64,000 nt of DNA from Bacillota bacterium (GCA_023393115.1 JAEWMS010000086.1:62001-126000), one strand, 5' to 3'. Numbered from the stretch's first letter, positions 26,220-35,106 are shown. Program-made: numbers and translations. Notes: generated from the letters alone by a model not told the origin.

Positions 26220-26663
26220 CTATGTTTGTGCATATTTTTGTGTTGGGGTATAAAAACAGTGGTTGGCTATTCTGGTAAATATCACACCGGTATTTCCCGG
26301 CGGAAAAAAGGAACCGCAGGTTGGACGGAAGGGATTATAGTACCAGAGACATTCGGCAACTGCTCCCAGCGTGTTACCCGTCATAGCCCAATCAGCAATG
26401 TCATAATGTATATCCTGTGGATTCATGTTAAATATATTCTGGGGATTATATTTACCGGCAACTACTTCTTTGACGCAGGTAAACTGACCTGCCTGTAATA
26501 TGGCTGCCCTTATATTACCATGCAGTAATCTGAAGAATTCCCCGTATGGAACAGTTACCCTGTTCATAATAACAGATGCCACGCCCTTCATGCCGTTATC
26601 GCCTTCACCTTCGGCCTCACATTGTATCAATCTGGCAAATAATTCTCTATCTGTGTATGGCAT
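26220..26663 (-). CDS. cwlJ: Cell wall hydrolase CwlJ-like (SleB/CwlJ family)
   Basis: 147-residue Hydrolase_2 domain enzyme that degrades spore cortex peptidoglycan during germination. It has no signal peptide, as expected for CwlJ made in the mother cell. Visible motifs: RLIQCEAEGEGDNGMKGVASVIMNR (catalytic Glu region), FTCV, and the terminal Cys-Trp block ECLWYYNPF. AAGGTG lies 8 nt before the ATG. It forms an operon with gerQ. Confidence 0.9.
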   Translation of the reverse strand: MPYTDRELFARLIQCEAEGEGDNGMKGVASVIMNRVTVPYGEFFRLLHGNIRAAILQAGQFTCVKEVVAGKYNPQNIFNMNPQDIHYDIADWAMTGNTLGAVAECLWYYNPFRPTCGSFFPPGNTGVIFTRIANHCFYTPTQKYAQT

Positions 26664-26779
26664 TAACTATCACCTTTAAAAAAAATTAAGTGTACTCCTA
26701 TTCTAATAGCAGTATATTAGCAGAATTTTCATATTGTTACAGAATTATTGAATTATGTAAATTAGTTTAGATGAACAAA

Positions 26780-26802
26780 AAAACCGGCGCCAGGCCGGTT
26801 TT
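26780..26802 (-). terminator. Terminator after MTA/SAH nucleosidase
   Basis: AAAACCGGC (26780-26788) pairs with GCCGGTTTT (26794-26802), with A7 on the left giving a T7 tract on the minus strand. Fully bidirectional in appearance. Confidence 0.85.
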
Positions 26803-26841
26803 CGTATGAGTTTAAATAGGTTGATAACCTAACATTGTGTT

Positions 26842-26898
26842 ATATTAAGTTAAATTAGTCATATTAAGTTGAATCAGTTATATTAGGTTAAATGAATC
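26842..26898. repeat. Three tandem 19-bp repeats
   Basis: ATATTAAGTTAAATTAGTC (26842-26860), ATATTAAGTTGAATCAGTT (26861-26879) and ATATTAGGTTAAATGAATC (26880-26898). The last unit overlaps the stop codon of the nucleosidase gene. Confidence 0.8.
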
Positions 26899-27658
26899 AT
26901 TTTATCTCAGATATAAATTGCTTTACTATGCCGCGGGTAAAGTGGCTGGCAGTTTTTTCAATAAACAGGGGGAAATTAATGCTGGCATGTTCATCAGCCT
27001 TGTCCGATATTACTCTAAAGACAATATAATCAATTTTATGCTCATAGCACACCTGCGCAACAGCTGCACCCTCCATTTCAATGCACTTGAGATTCTCAAT
27101 CTCACCTGATAAAGCTCTGACCTTATTGCTGTCTGCAATAAACTGGTCTCCGCTTGCTATTGTTCCAACTACAACCTTTGGCGTGGAAATGTGAAACTCT
27201 TTAAGAGCTTCCTCTGACACATCATTCTTCATATATTCTGAGATATATTGTTGTGCCGAGGATACTCCCAGTGAAGTCAGTTTACTGTCTGTCTCAAATA
27301 TACCAGTACCTAGAAGGGGAATTTCGAACTTCTTACATCCAGGCATAGGGCTTGCATCCATATCGTGCTGTATGAGTTTGTCGGCAATTACTATATCTCC
27401 AATATTAAGAGTACTATCGACTCCTCCTGCCACGCCGGTAAATATAACAATATTTACCTTGAAAACATTGATTAATGTAGTAACACAGGAGGAAGCTGCA
27501 ACTTTACCGCATTTGGAAAATACTAATACAACATCCCTGCCAAATAGCTTTCCGATATAATAGTCTCTCATACCCAGAGTTTTTATTTCAGATATGTCCA
27601 TACTCCTGGTAAGCAGCTTGATTTCCTGCTCCATTGCCCCAATTATTCCTATTAACAT
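26897..27658 (-). CDS. mtnN: 5'-methylthioadenosine/S-adenosylhomocysteine nucleosidase
   Basis: Cleaves MTA and SAH to adenine and the thioribose sugar. From the ATG at 27658 the protein starts MLIGIIGAMEQEI, the exact family start; KCGKVAASSC, FTGVAGG, SGDQFI and the catalytic CIEMEGAAVAQVC and VISDKAD blocks follow. 253 residues, about 20 longer than usual because of an insert after the PMPG block. The frame extends upstream to 27829, but GGAGAG (27664-27669) supports the shorter start. Confidence 0.94.
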   Translation of the reverse strand: MLIGIIGAMEQEIKLLTRSMDISEIKTLGMRDYYIGKLFGRDVVLVFSKCGKVAASSCVTTLINVFKVNIVIFTGVAGGVDSTLNIGDIVIADKLIQHDMDASPMPGCKKFEIPLLGTGIFETDSKLTSLGVSSAQQYISEYMKNDVSEEALKEFHISTPKVVVGTIASGDQFIADSNKVRALSGEIENLKCIEMEGAAVAQVCYEHKIDYIVFRVISDKADEHASINFPLFIEKTASHFTRGIVKQFISEIK

Positions 27659-27737
27659 AAACTCTCCGTTTCTCATTTCGGTAAGGATTATTGATTTAAC
27701 CCATACAAATGTACTTATGTAATAATTCATAAAATAA

Positions 27738-27775
27738 TAAAAAAAGTTCTGTAACCAATAATGGCTCACAGAACT
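27738..27775 (-). terminator. Terminator after the Fe-S protein gene
   Basis: AGTTCTGT (27745-27752) pairs with ACAGAACT (27768-27775) with a short inner GCC/GGT pairing; the A-run 27738-27745 gives the minus-strand T-tract. Confidence 0.85.
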
Positions 27776-27806
27776 ATTATAACATATATGTTTAATATTT
27801 AAATAA

Positions 27807-28580
27807 TTAACTTTGTCTAATTTCTCCATCTGTTCCTATAACTACAATACTCCATGGAATCATTTTACCCGATTGAATAAGTGCGGTTTTTACGGCATTT
27901 ACTATTCCACCACAGCAAGGAACTTCCATTCTTAGTATCTTGACACTGTTAATGTTGTTGTTGGCCAGTATTGCAGTCAGTTTTTCAGAGTAATCACCTT
28001 CATCAAGCTTGGGACAGCCTATGAGTGTAATTCTGTTCTTCATGAAATCCTTGTGAATATTGGCATATGCAAAGGCTGTACAGTCTGCAGCTATTAATAA
28101 ATCGCAATTATCAAAGTAAGGAGCATTTACTGGTACCAGCTTTATCTGGCAAGGCCATTGCATAAGTTCCGAGGTAAGCTGTTGAGCCGGAGCCGGATTT
28201 GATGTTGTATTTTCTGCTGTCCTCTTGATTGCCATAGCTCTCGAACCGGGGCAGCCTCCATGCATCGGGGGATGGGGATGAACTGCCGGTGCTGTAAAGG
28301 CTGAATGCGCCGGAGCCGGTTCAGAATGAACCCCTTGTGCCCTTTTAGCCATATTCTTCATTACAAGCTCTTCATCATAAGCATCGGCTTCACGCTCTAT
28401 TATGGAAATTGCATTTGTAGGGCACTCGGGCAGACAATTTCCAAGTCCGTCGCAGTAGCTGTCGGAGATCAGTTTGGCTTTTCCGTTTTCAATAACAAGT
28501 GCTCCTTCATGACAGGCATTGACACAAAGGCCACAGCCGTTACATTTATCTTCGTCGATTTTGATAATATTTCTCTTCAT
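27807..28580 (-). CDS. Ferredoxin-type 4Fe-4S protein with C-terminal Cys domain
   Basis: 257 residues. Two 4Fe-4S clusters are indicated in the N-terminus (CNGCGLCVNAC and a second set CDGLGNCLPECP). A His/Pro/Ala-rich linker holds CPG. The C-terminal domain has LLIAADCTAFAY, LIGCPKLDEGDY and EVPCCGG, a pattern found in clostridial and archaeal redox proteins of unknown partner. GGAGG sits before ATG 28580; the frame upstream to 28607 is not used. It is divergent from a Crp/Fnr regulator, which probably controls it in response to redox or NO stress. Enzyme partner is unknown. Confidence 0.8.
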   Translation of the reverse strand: MKRNIIKIDEDKCNGCGLCVNACHEGALVIENGKAKLISDSYCDGLGNCLPECPTNAISIIEREADAYDEELVMKNMAKRAQGVHSEPAPAHSAFTAPAVHPHPPMHGGCPGSRAMAIKRTAENTTSNPAPAQQLTSELMQWPCQIKLVPVNAPYFDNCDLLIAADCTAFAYANIHKDFMKNRITLIGCPKLDEGDYSEKLTAILANNNINSVKILRMEVPCCGGIVNAVKTALIQSGKMIPWSIVVIGTDGEIRQS

Positions 28581-28750
28581 AATATCCTCCTCTGAGCATA
28601 GCTCCAATTAATTTATTGTTAGTAATTAGTTGATTAAATCTGATTACTTAAGTTCGGTTTGGATTTATTTTTAATCTATGTGCTAATTATAAGGTATAAT
28701 TAATATATAATCGGTATCTCAGGATACAAAAAATATCAGGGAGGTCAAAG

Positions 28751-29452
28751 GTGGGTAAATACACTACGCTGGCTAAGGCATTATTGAAATGTGAATTGTT
28801 TGAGGGCTTTGATGATTTTCAGCTGATTTCCATGCTGGAATGCTTCGGCCCCAAGCTACATTCCTTCAATAAGGGTGATTTTATTGTTATGGCAGGAGCA
28901 CGTTATTATGGCCTTGGAATAATGGTAGAGGGAAGTGCAGTTGTGTCCAAGGATAATGCTGCAGGCAGCCGGGTTATGCTTGGGGTACTATCAGCCGGAG
29001 AATTGTTCGGAGAGGTAATTGCGTTTTCCGGAAAGGAGCAGTGGCCGGCAAATGTACAGGCTCAAACTGACTGTGATGTAATATTTCTTGAAAATAACGC
29101 AATTATCAACCAATGCGGTGAAGCCTGCAGCTTTCACAGCCAGCTGATAAAAAATCTGCTCAGAATAGTTTCAAACAAGGCAATCATGCTCAACAGGAGA
29201 GTGGAATACCTGTCAATGAAAAGCATTAATTCAAAAATTGCATGTCTGCTGCTGGAGCATATGGAGAAGTCGGGAAGCCATACCTTCAGATTGCCTATGA
29301 ATAGAAACGAAATGGCTGATTTTTTGAATATATCAAGACCATCAATGTCCAGAGAGATGGGAGTTATGAGGGATAACGGCATAATTGAATTTCAGAAGGA
29401 GGCTATACGGATTCTTAAGCCGGATAAATTGCGTGAAATGACCAGTGAATGA
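28751..29452 (+). CDS. Crp/Fnr-family transcriptional regulator
   Basis: 233 residues starting at GTG with GGGAGGTC 7-12 nt upstream. N-terminal cyclic-nucleotide-binding-like beta barrel (residues about 20-135: FNKGDFIVMAGARYYGLGIMVEGSAVV, GELFGEV), dimer helix, then a winged helix (MNRNEMADFLNISRPSMSREM, residues about 178-215). No N-terminal Cys cluster of true FNR is present. It faces the divergent Fe-S protein gene across 170 bp. Confidence 0.9.
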   Translation: MGKYTTLAKALLKCELFEGFDDFQLISMLECFGPKLHSFNKGDFIVMAGARYYGLGIMVEGSAVVSKDNAAGSRVMLGVLSAGELFGEVIAFSGKEQWPANVQAQTDCDVIFLENNAIINQCGEACSFHSQLIKNLLRIVSNKAIMLNRRVEYLSMKSINSKIACLLLEHMEKSGSHTFRLPMNRNEMADFLNISRPSMSREMGVMRDNGIIEFQKEAIRILKPDKLREMTSE

Positions 29453-29508
29453 ATATGTTACATTAGCTGGAGATAATATCAAATTTTATGGGTCTTACTA
29501 TTTACATT

Positions 29509-29551
29509 CAAATATTAATATGATATCATTTAGATATCATATTAATATTTG
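29509..29551 (+). promoter_or_regulatory. Perfect 19-bp inverted repeat before the SPFH gene
   Basis: 29509-29527 and 29533-29551 are exact complements (arms begin CAAATATTAAT and end ATTAATATTTG), loop ATTTA. It is wholly AT-rich, followed by T-rich DNA. It may terminate the crp/fnr transcript or serve as an operator for the SPFH/RHH pair; the ribbon-helix-helix protein downstream is a candidate binder. Confidence 0.55.
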
Positions 29552-29581
29552 TTTGATTATTTTTGAATTGGAGGGATTCTT

Positions 29582-30451
29582 ATGAAAGAGATAGCAGTTA
29601 AAACTAAGTCAGGTGGATTAACGCTGTTATTATCATTTCTGTTACTGATTGTGAGCGTTGCATTATTTATATTTGGAGTAACCAGCGGGCTGGATGCTAT
29701 CATTGTTGTTGGCATAGTACTGTTTATTGTATATGTTTTTGTTCTGCCGGGTTTCTTTACTATTCAGCCCAATGAAGCAATGGTTCTGATTCTGTTTGGA
29801 AAGTATATCGGGACTGTGAAAAATTCCGGCTGGCACTGGGCAAATCCATTTTACACTAAGAAAAAAATATCTCTCAGATCCAGAAATATTAACGGTGAGA
29901 AAATAAAAGTCAATGACGAAATGGGTAACCCCATAGAAATTGCAGCAGTTATTGTATGGAGAGTTGAGAACACCGCTGAAGCAGTATTTGACGTAGACAA
30001 TTATGTAGACTATGTAAATGTTCAGAGTGAATCGGCTTTAAGACATCTGGCAGGAATGTATCCTTATGATGATACCGAAGACACCCATACCGTTTCACTT
30101 AGAGGAAGTGCGGATGAAGTTGCAGAGGCGCTTAAGAATGAGCTTCAGCAGCGTTTGGGTAAAGCCGGAGTTATAGTTGAGGAAGCTAGACTCTCACACC
30201 TTGCGTATGCACCTGAAATTGCAGCAGCTATGCTTCAGAGACAGCAGGCGGCAGCTATCATAGCAGCAAGGCAGAAGATAGTAGAAGGTGCGGTTGGTAT
30301 GGTTCAGATGGCTTTAACCAAACTCAGTGAGAATGAAATAGTCGAGCTTGATGAGGAAAGAAAAGCTGCCATGGTCAGCAATCTTCTTGTTGTACTGTGC
30401 GGCGAAAAGAACACACAGCCGGTTATAAACACCGGAACTCTGCATAATTAA
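29582..30451 (+). CDS. SPFH/Band 7 membrane protein
   Basis: 289 residues. Two membrane segments near the N-terminus (residues about 13-60), then an SPFH domain (FFTIQPNEAMVLILFGKYIGTVKNSGWHWANPF) and a helical region (AAAMLQRQQAAAIIAARQKIVEGA) ending with a short tail. Members organise membrane microdomains; substrate is unknown. GGAGGG precedes the ATG. A ribbon-helix-helix protein begins 16 nt downstream, a pairing seen in many bacteria. Confidence 0.88.
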   Translation: MKEIAVKTKSGGLTLLLSFLLLIVSVALFIFGVTSGLDAIIVVGIVLFIVYVFVLPGFFTIQPNEAMVLILFGKYIGTVKNSGWHWANPFYTKKKISLRSRNINGEKIKVNDEMGNPIEIAAVIVWRVENTAEAVFDVDNYVDYVNVQSESALRHLAGMYPYDDTEDTHTVSLRGSADEVAEALKNELQQRLGKAGVIVEEARLSHLAYAPEIAAAMLQRQQAAAIIAARQKIVEGAVGMVQMALTKLSENEIVELDEERKAAMVSNLLVVLCGEKNTQPVINTGTLHN

Positions 30452-30467
30452 TAAAGGCGCTGATATT

Positions 30468-30728
30468 ATGGCTGAAAAAAAATCAATTTTATTGAGACTG
30501 AGTCCAAAAATGTGGGAAGAAATATCAAAGTGGGCAGAGGATGAGTTCAGATCGGTCAATGGTCAGATTGAATATCTCATCAGTGAGGCATTACGGAAAC
30601 GAAACAAATCCTCGCTAACACGTGGAAATGATGAAGGAAATGAGAGTAATCAAAGCACTGAGGACAATGATAGTATTCAAAGCACTGCAAGCTCAGAAAG
30701 TACCAAAGCTGAGGGCAGTGAAGAGTAG
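30468..30728 (+). CDS. Arc-type ribbon-helix-helix protein
   Basis: 86 residues. Residues 1-45 form a ribbon-helix-helix DNA-binding unit (KKSILLRLSPKMWEEISKWAEDEFRSVNGQIEYLISEALRK); the rest is an acidic Ser/Glu/Asn-rich tail. AAAGG precedes the ATG. Coupled to the SPFH gene 16 nt upstream; may repress its own operon, possibly through the palindrome at 29509-29551. Confidence 0.82.
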   Translation: MAEKKSILLRLSPKMWEEISKWAEDEFRSVNGQIEYLISEALRKRNKSSLTRGNDEGNESNQSTEDNDSIQSTASSESTKAEGSEE

Positions 30729-30757
30729 ACTGTACAACTAAAGTAATTTAGTGGTGT

Positions 30758-30872
30758 AAAAAAACTATTAATTTATGCGCGTGCCAAATTTTCCTTGGAC
30801 AATAAGTTCAATGAAACATTATCTGCTAGGAAAGGCACATGCGCAAACAAAAGTGGCTTTGCCACCTTTGTT
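30758..30872. repeat. Inverted-repeat element Z1
   Basis: TGCGC..GTGCC (30775-30784) is complementary to GGCAC..TGCGC (30835-30844), enclosing about 50 bp. Next to it is the hairpin AACAAAAGTGGC/GCCACCTTTGTT (30846-30872). The words ATTAATTTA, GCGCAAACAAAAGTGG and TTTGTT recur in the same order at 38164-38215. Confidence 0.5.
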
Positions 30873-30897
30873 CCTTGGGTTCACATTTCGTCGAGCC

Positions 30898-31065
30898 CTA
30901 ATTAGTGGCAGAATCGATGGTCAAATTTATGTAACTGTATAGCATGGAGGAAACCTCAGCGCGGATGGCTTTGGCTTTTGTATCCACTCCCGCTAGTCTG
31001 CCGAGAGCTGTCACCAGCATTCCCCGTGTCATGGCTGCATTTGGAGAAAAGGTGGTTTCAACTTT
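30898..31065 (-). pseudogene. SLH-domain protein relic
   Basis: On the minus strand the frame reads VETTFSPNAAMTRGMLVTALGRLAGVD, then after a probable internal deletion IRAEVSSMLYSYINL and a stop (30898-30900). This is half of an S-layer homology repeat. An in-frame stop at 31066-31068 and absence of a start show it is a fragment. Confidence 0.75.
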
Positions 31066-31152
31066 TTAATATACAGCAACTCCTTCTTTTATTAATTATT
31101 CCTTCCTGATGCAGCTGGACAAGCAGCGTCAATACTTATGAGCTGATTTCGG

Positions 31153-31866
31153 TTAATTATTTGACAGACACTCAAGAATCAGATTTATGGTCTGGGTTTG
31201 CTGTTCCTGTACTGTTATTTCAGAGGCTCCGTCATCTTTTTGAGGACCATAGTTTCCAAAACCTGCGTGATTACCTCCTTGGATTATCTCAGAGCGTGTA
31301 CTTTCAGGATAATATTCTTTCGCTTTTTCTGCTTTTTCTTTGTCCAGTACATGGTCATTGCTGCCAGTAATTGATAAAGCAAAAAAATCTCCTTTTGACA
31401 GGTTCTTATATGGATAAGAACCGAGGAAAACTATGCCTTTTATTTTTTTCGGGTGTTTTTCAGCGTAGATGCTGGCGGAAGTTCCACCGAGAGAATGTCC
31501 GATAATAATCCATTGTTCAATTTGGGGGTTATTATCAATAATAGGTCTAGCCAGACTGCTGTTGAAAATGCTAAGATGGAGGGGAGCTTTAGCAATGGCC
31601 ACAGTATAACCATGTTCATTCAGACCCTTTGCTAGTACAGAATATGCTTTTTCGTCTACCTTACCACCCGGGTAGATAATAAACCCTGTTTTACTATCGC
31701 CACGGAAGTATAGGTCTCCATCTATTTTTTCCATTTCGTTTGCCATTGAAATAGCTTCTGGTAAAGCCTTGTAATAGTCATTTATATAAATAGTAAATGC
31801 AACTGCTATGATTACTACCACAACACTTAGAATTATTAACGGCTTTTTAAGTTTTATAATGCTCAT
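31153..31866 (-). CDS. Membrane-anchored alpha/beta hydrolase
   Basis: 237 residues. One N-terminal membrane segment (residues about 8-28) anchors an extracellular alpha/beta hydrolase domain. Nucleophile elbow GHSLGG near residue 124, acid in TGSNDHVL region near 172, and His in GGNHAGFG near 200. The group is annotated as alpha/beta hydrolase family of Firmicutes; substrate is unknown. AGGAG precedes the ATG. It lies 40 nt beyond the MCP terminator, so it is likely its own unit. Confidence 0.85.
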   Translation of the reverse strand: MSIIKLKKPLIILSVVVVIIAVAFTIYINDYYKALPEAISMANEMEKIDGDLYFRGDSKTGFIIYPGGKVDEKAYSVLAKGLNEHGYTVAIAKAPLHLSIFNSSLARPIIDNNPQIEQWIIIGHSLGGTSASIYAEKHPKKIKGIVFLGSYPYKNLSKGDFFALSITGSNDHVLDKEKAEKAKEYYPESTRSEIIQGGNHAGFGNYGPQKDDGASEITVQEQQTQTINLILECLSNN

Positions 31867-31903
31867 CCAACTCCTTTTGTTCTTTCAATTTGTTTTGATG
31901 ACT

Positions 31904-31959
31904 TATAAAAAAACTCGCATAGTTATTTTTAGTAATTTATCAATAACTATTGCGAGTTT
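31904..31959 (-). terminator. Terminator after the chemoreceptor
   Basis: AAACTCGCA and AGTTATT (31911-31927) pair with AATAACT and TGCGAGTTT (31942-31959). The A-run at the left supplies the minus-strand T-tract. Confidence 0.85.
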
Positions 31960-31986
31960 CTTTTATATTTGTGTAATAAATGATAC

Positions 31987-33240
31987 TTATCTGAGTTTAT
32001 ATTTCTTTAATTTTATATCAAGCTGTTTAACAAGCTGATCAAGGCTTTCAGATGCAATCTTCATATCTTCAAGAGTCTTGAGCTGATTTTCTGTAGTTGC
32101 AGCAACTTCCTCACTGGAGGCAGCTGTCTGCTGAGAAACAGAGGAGATATTTTCAATAGCACTGATAACCTCACTCTTATCCTCCTGCATCTTAATAACT
32201 GCCTTATTTACATCATTGATTTTTTCTACAATATAGTCAATGGCATTTGCAATATCTGAGAAGGAACTGTTAGTTTTGTCAACAGCAAGATTTTGCTCCT
32301 GCGAAACTTTCTTCATTATTTCCATTGAGGAGATGGCCAAAGCTGATTCTTCCTCTATGCTCTGCATCATGTTGTTGATTTCTTCAGTAGATTTTCTACT
32401 CTGGTCAGCAAGCTTACGAACTTCATCAGCTACAACTGCAAAACCTTTTCCGGCCTCGCCGGCTCTTGCTGCTTCAATAGCGGCATTCAGTGCCAGCAAA
32501 TTTGTCTGTTCAGCTATATTTTCAATAGATTCAACGAATAATCCAATATCTTTAGTGGTATTTGTCAGGTTTTCAACAACAGCGAATATTTTTTCAGAGG
32601 TTTCGTAAGTTTCTTTTGACTTGTCTCTTAAAGTAGTTACTGCCTTTAAGCCTACTGTATTAAGATCAATTATTTTATTTGTTTCGTTTGTAATACCACT
32701 GTAGCTTTCATATACAAAATTAATTTGATCCGAAAGCTTGTCGACTACCTGTACACCTATCTGAGCTTCTGCTGCCTGTGATGAAGCTCCCTTGGCGATT
32801 TCATCAATGGTTTTAGAAATTTCTTCAATTGCACTGGCTGCATTTTCTGAAGTTGAAGTTACCTTTCTGGACGCCTGGGTGATGGATAATGAAAGATTAA
32901 AGAAGCTTTCTATTAAAGAGCGTACATCGCTTATAACCAGATTTACCACTGAAGCCATGTGTCCTAAAAGTCCATACTGCTTAGGTTCGATTATGCGTGA
33001 AAAATCGCCGGATTTGAATCCATCCAAATCCTGAGAGAATTGCTTGATGGTTCTTTTGTACTGCAAGCCTGTAAGAATAATAAAAACAATACAGCTAACC
33101 AAGCATGCAAATAGTGTGTAAAAAGCAAAATACGCATTACCACTGATGATGCCTCCAACAATGCATAAAGCAATACTGATTATGGCGCCAATTATGTACA
33201 AATTACTGGGCTTCTTACCATTTGTGTCTGTCTTTTTCAT
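31987..33240 (-). CDS. Methyl-accepting chemotaxis protein
   Basis: 417 residues. Two adjacent membrane segments (residues about 14-60) with almost no external domain, a HAMP-like region, then a long coiled-coil signalling domain containing the hairpin tip NIAEQTNLLALNAAIEAARAGEAGKGFAVVADEVRKLA. The lack of a ligand-binding domain suggests it senses a cytoplasmic or membrane signal. GGAGGG precedes ATG 33240; the upstream frame to 33294 is not needed. No che genes are nearby. Confidence 0.93.
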   Translation of the reverse strand: MKKTDTNGKKPSNLYIIGAIISIALCIVGGIISGNAYFAFYTLFACLVSCIVFIILTGLQYKRTIKQFSQDLDGFKSGDFSRIIEPKQYGLLGHMASVVNLVISDVRSLIESFFNLSLSITQASRKVTSTSENAASAIEEISKTIDEIAKGASSQAAEAQIGVQVVDKLSDQINFVYESYSGITNETNKIIDLNTVGLKAVTTLRDKSKETYETSEKIFAVVENLTNTTKDIGLFVESIENIAEQTNLLALNAAIEAARAGEAGKGFAVVADEVRKLADQSRKSTEEINNMMQSIEEESALAISSMEIMKKVSQEQNLAVDKTNSSFSDIANAIDYIVEKINDVNKAVIKMQEDKSEVISAIENISSVSQQTAASSEEVAATTENQLKTLEDMKIASESLDQLVKQLDIKLKKYKLR

Positions 33241-33597
33241 AGAACTCCCTCCGAAAATTAGAATGTTAAATGAAACTTCATATTGGATTTTCATTCGTTT
33301 ATAAACATTATATTATATATTCTACTATTCTACAGAAAAAAATAAAATCCTTTTTTATTTTTTTCTGGAAAGAGTTAATTTTTGAGGGAAATCAACAAAA
33401 ATCAATAAAATATATTCCTAATATTTGGGATAGTTAGAGGTTTGTTAATCTATTGACATTGAATGTATAATTGTATACAATGATACACATATACATAAAT
33501 ACGATTCTAAAGAGCGTCCAAATTTCTTGGGCACTTTCTTTATATTTTTCATTATTATTTATTTTTATTGCTGTAATGCAGCAGAATGGAGGTCAAT
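33241..33597. other. Intergenic region between the chemoreceptor and citrate synthase genes
   Basis: Contains only the promoter and palindrome at 33453-33481 and a leader of about 110 nt. No ORF with coding character is seen. Confidence 0.6.
33453..33481 (+). promoter_or_regulatory. Promoter with overlapping palindromic operator
   Basis: TTGACA (33453-33458), 17 nt, TACAAT (33476-33481). The perfect palindrome ATTGTATACAAT (33470-33481) covers the -10 box. GTATAC-centred palindromes are typical targets of FadR/FCD-type GntR repressors, and such a regulator is encoded at 37434 in the same cluster. Confidence 0.7.
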
Positions 33598-34968
33598 ATG
33601 ATAGAATTCAACAAAAAGTCAAACACTCTGGAACAAACACAATACAGGTATGCACTTCAGGATATAGCCGAGCCTAATCTGTACCGTGAAATATATAATT
33701 ATGATGATGTTCCCAAATGTGCATTCAACCACAGAAGAGTTCCAATGAATCCTGCAGATGAGATATGGATAACCGATACCACCTTCAGAGATGGCCAGCA
33801 GTCAAGAGCGCCATATACTGTGGACCAGATAGTAACCTTATTTGATTACCTCAATAAGCTTGGCGGTCCAAACGGAATTATCCGTCAGACAGAGTTCTTC
33901 CTATATAGTGACAAGGATAAGGAAGCAGTATATAAATGTATGGAAAGAGGATATCAATTCCCAGAAATTACAAGCTGGATAAGAGCTTCAAAGAGCGATT
34001 TTGAGCTTGCCAAGCAGATGGGTATGAAGGAAACAGGCTTCCTTGTAAGCTGCTCGGATTATCACATATTCAACAAGCTCAAAATGACAAGAAAGCAAGC
34101 TATGGAAAGTTATCTCAGTGTTATTAAGGAAGCTATCAGCGTGGGTATCAAACCCAGATGCCATCTGGAGGATATTACAAGAGCAGATTTCTATGGCTTT
34201 GTTGTTCCCTTTGCACTGGAGCTTAGAAAGCTGATGGATGAAAGTGGTGTGCCTATCAAACTCAGAGCCTGTGATACTATGGGTTACGGTGTATCCTATC
34301 CCGGTGCGGCACTCCCAAGAAGTGTGGGCGGTATTATATATGGCTTAAGACACCATGCAGGCTTCCCCAGCGAGCTTATTGAATGGCATGGACACAATGA
34401 TTTTTATAAAGCGGTCTGTAACTCTGCCACTGCATGGTTATATGGATGTTCCTCAGTAAACTGTTCGCTTTTAGGTATCGGTGAGCGTACCGGAAATACT
34501 CCACTTGAGGCCATGGTATTTGAATACGCTTCACTCAGAGGAACCACCGATGGAATGGATACCACGGTTATTACAGAAATTGCAGAGTACTATGAGAAGG
34601 AGTTGGATTATGAAATTCCTCCGAGAACACCCTTCGTGGGCAGACACTTTAATGTGACTCAGGCCGGAATTCATGCTGACGGGCTTTTAAAGGATGAAGA
34701 GATATACAATATCTTCAACACTAATAAGCTGCTTAACAGGCCTATTGGGGTGGCAATTACACAGACCTCAGGCCTTGCAGGCATAGCTTTATGGATTAAC
34801 AACTATTTCCGTCTTTCAGGGGATGCAATGATTGACAAAAAGGATGAGAGAGTGGCTGTCGTCAAAGAGTGGATAGATGCTCAGTATCAGGCTGGCAGAA
34901 ATACCTCCATAAGCGACAAGGAAATGCTGAAGGGAATAAAGGAGATTGCACCAAGCCTTATACCTTAA
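33598..34968 (+). CDS. Re-type citrate synthase candidate (isopropylmalate/homocitrate synthase family)
   Basis: 456 residues, DRE-TIM metallolyase fold: TDTTFRDGQQS holds the metal-binding Asp and catalytic Arg, with WHGHNDF supplying the metal His pair and ERTGNTPLEAMV following. The family also contains isopropylmalate and homocitrate synthases, but the N-terminal DIAEPNLYREIYNYDDVPK block, the absence of a LeuA regulatory domain and the aconitase gene next door point to the Re-citrate synthase known from Clostridium kluyveri. Reaction expected: acetyl-CoA plus oxaloacetate to citrate. The frame starts at 33586, but GGAGG lies within it, so ATG 33598 is used. Confidence 0.8.
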   Translation: MIEFNKKSNTLEQTQYRYALQDIAEPNLYREIYNYDDVPKCAFNHRRVPMNPADEIWITDTTFRDGQQSRAPYTVDQIVTLFDYLNKLGGPNGIIRQTEFFLYSDKDKEAVYKCMERGYQFPEITSWIRASKSDFELAKQMGMKETGFLVSCSDYHIFNKLKMTRKQAMESYLSVIKEAISVGIKPRCHLEDITRADFYGFVVPFALELRKLMDESGVPIKLRACDTMGYGVSYPGAALPRSVGGIIYGLRHHAGFPSELIEWHGHNDFYKAVCNSATAWLYGCSSVNCSLLGIGERTGNTPLEAMVFEYASLRGTTDGMDTTVITEIAEYYEKELDYEIPPRTPFVGRHFNVTQAGIHADGLLKDEEIYNIFNTNKLLNRPIGVAITQTSGLAGIALWINNYFRLSGDAMIDKKDERVAVVKEWIDAQYQAGRNTSISDKEMLKGIKEIAPSLIP

Positions 34969-35106
34969 GATAACCATATAGATAAACAAAAAGATAAGCA
35001 AATTACTAGAATAACACATATAGCAAATTGTAAAAAATAACAATTTTATTTTTTACTGGATTAAATATAAAAAACTATGGATTTTATACTTAAAAATAGG
35101 TATCAT

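Larger units (their letters stand above)
30729..31152. other. Intergenic region with repeat element and SLH relic
   Basis: Contains the inverted-repeat element 30758-30872 and an SLH-domain relic on the minus strand (30898-31065). 31066-31152 is AT-rich with nothing recognised. Confidence 0.6.

Noticed and set aside
26842..26898. CRISPR-like array
   Set aside because: The three 19-bp units are directly adjacent with no spacers; no cas genes occur in the window.
33471..33677. 68-codon ORF upstream of the citrate synthase gene
   Set aside because: It starts in the -10 region of the promoter, has no ribosome site and overlaps the real start in another frame.
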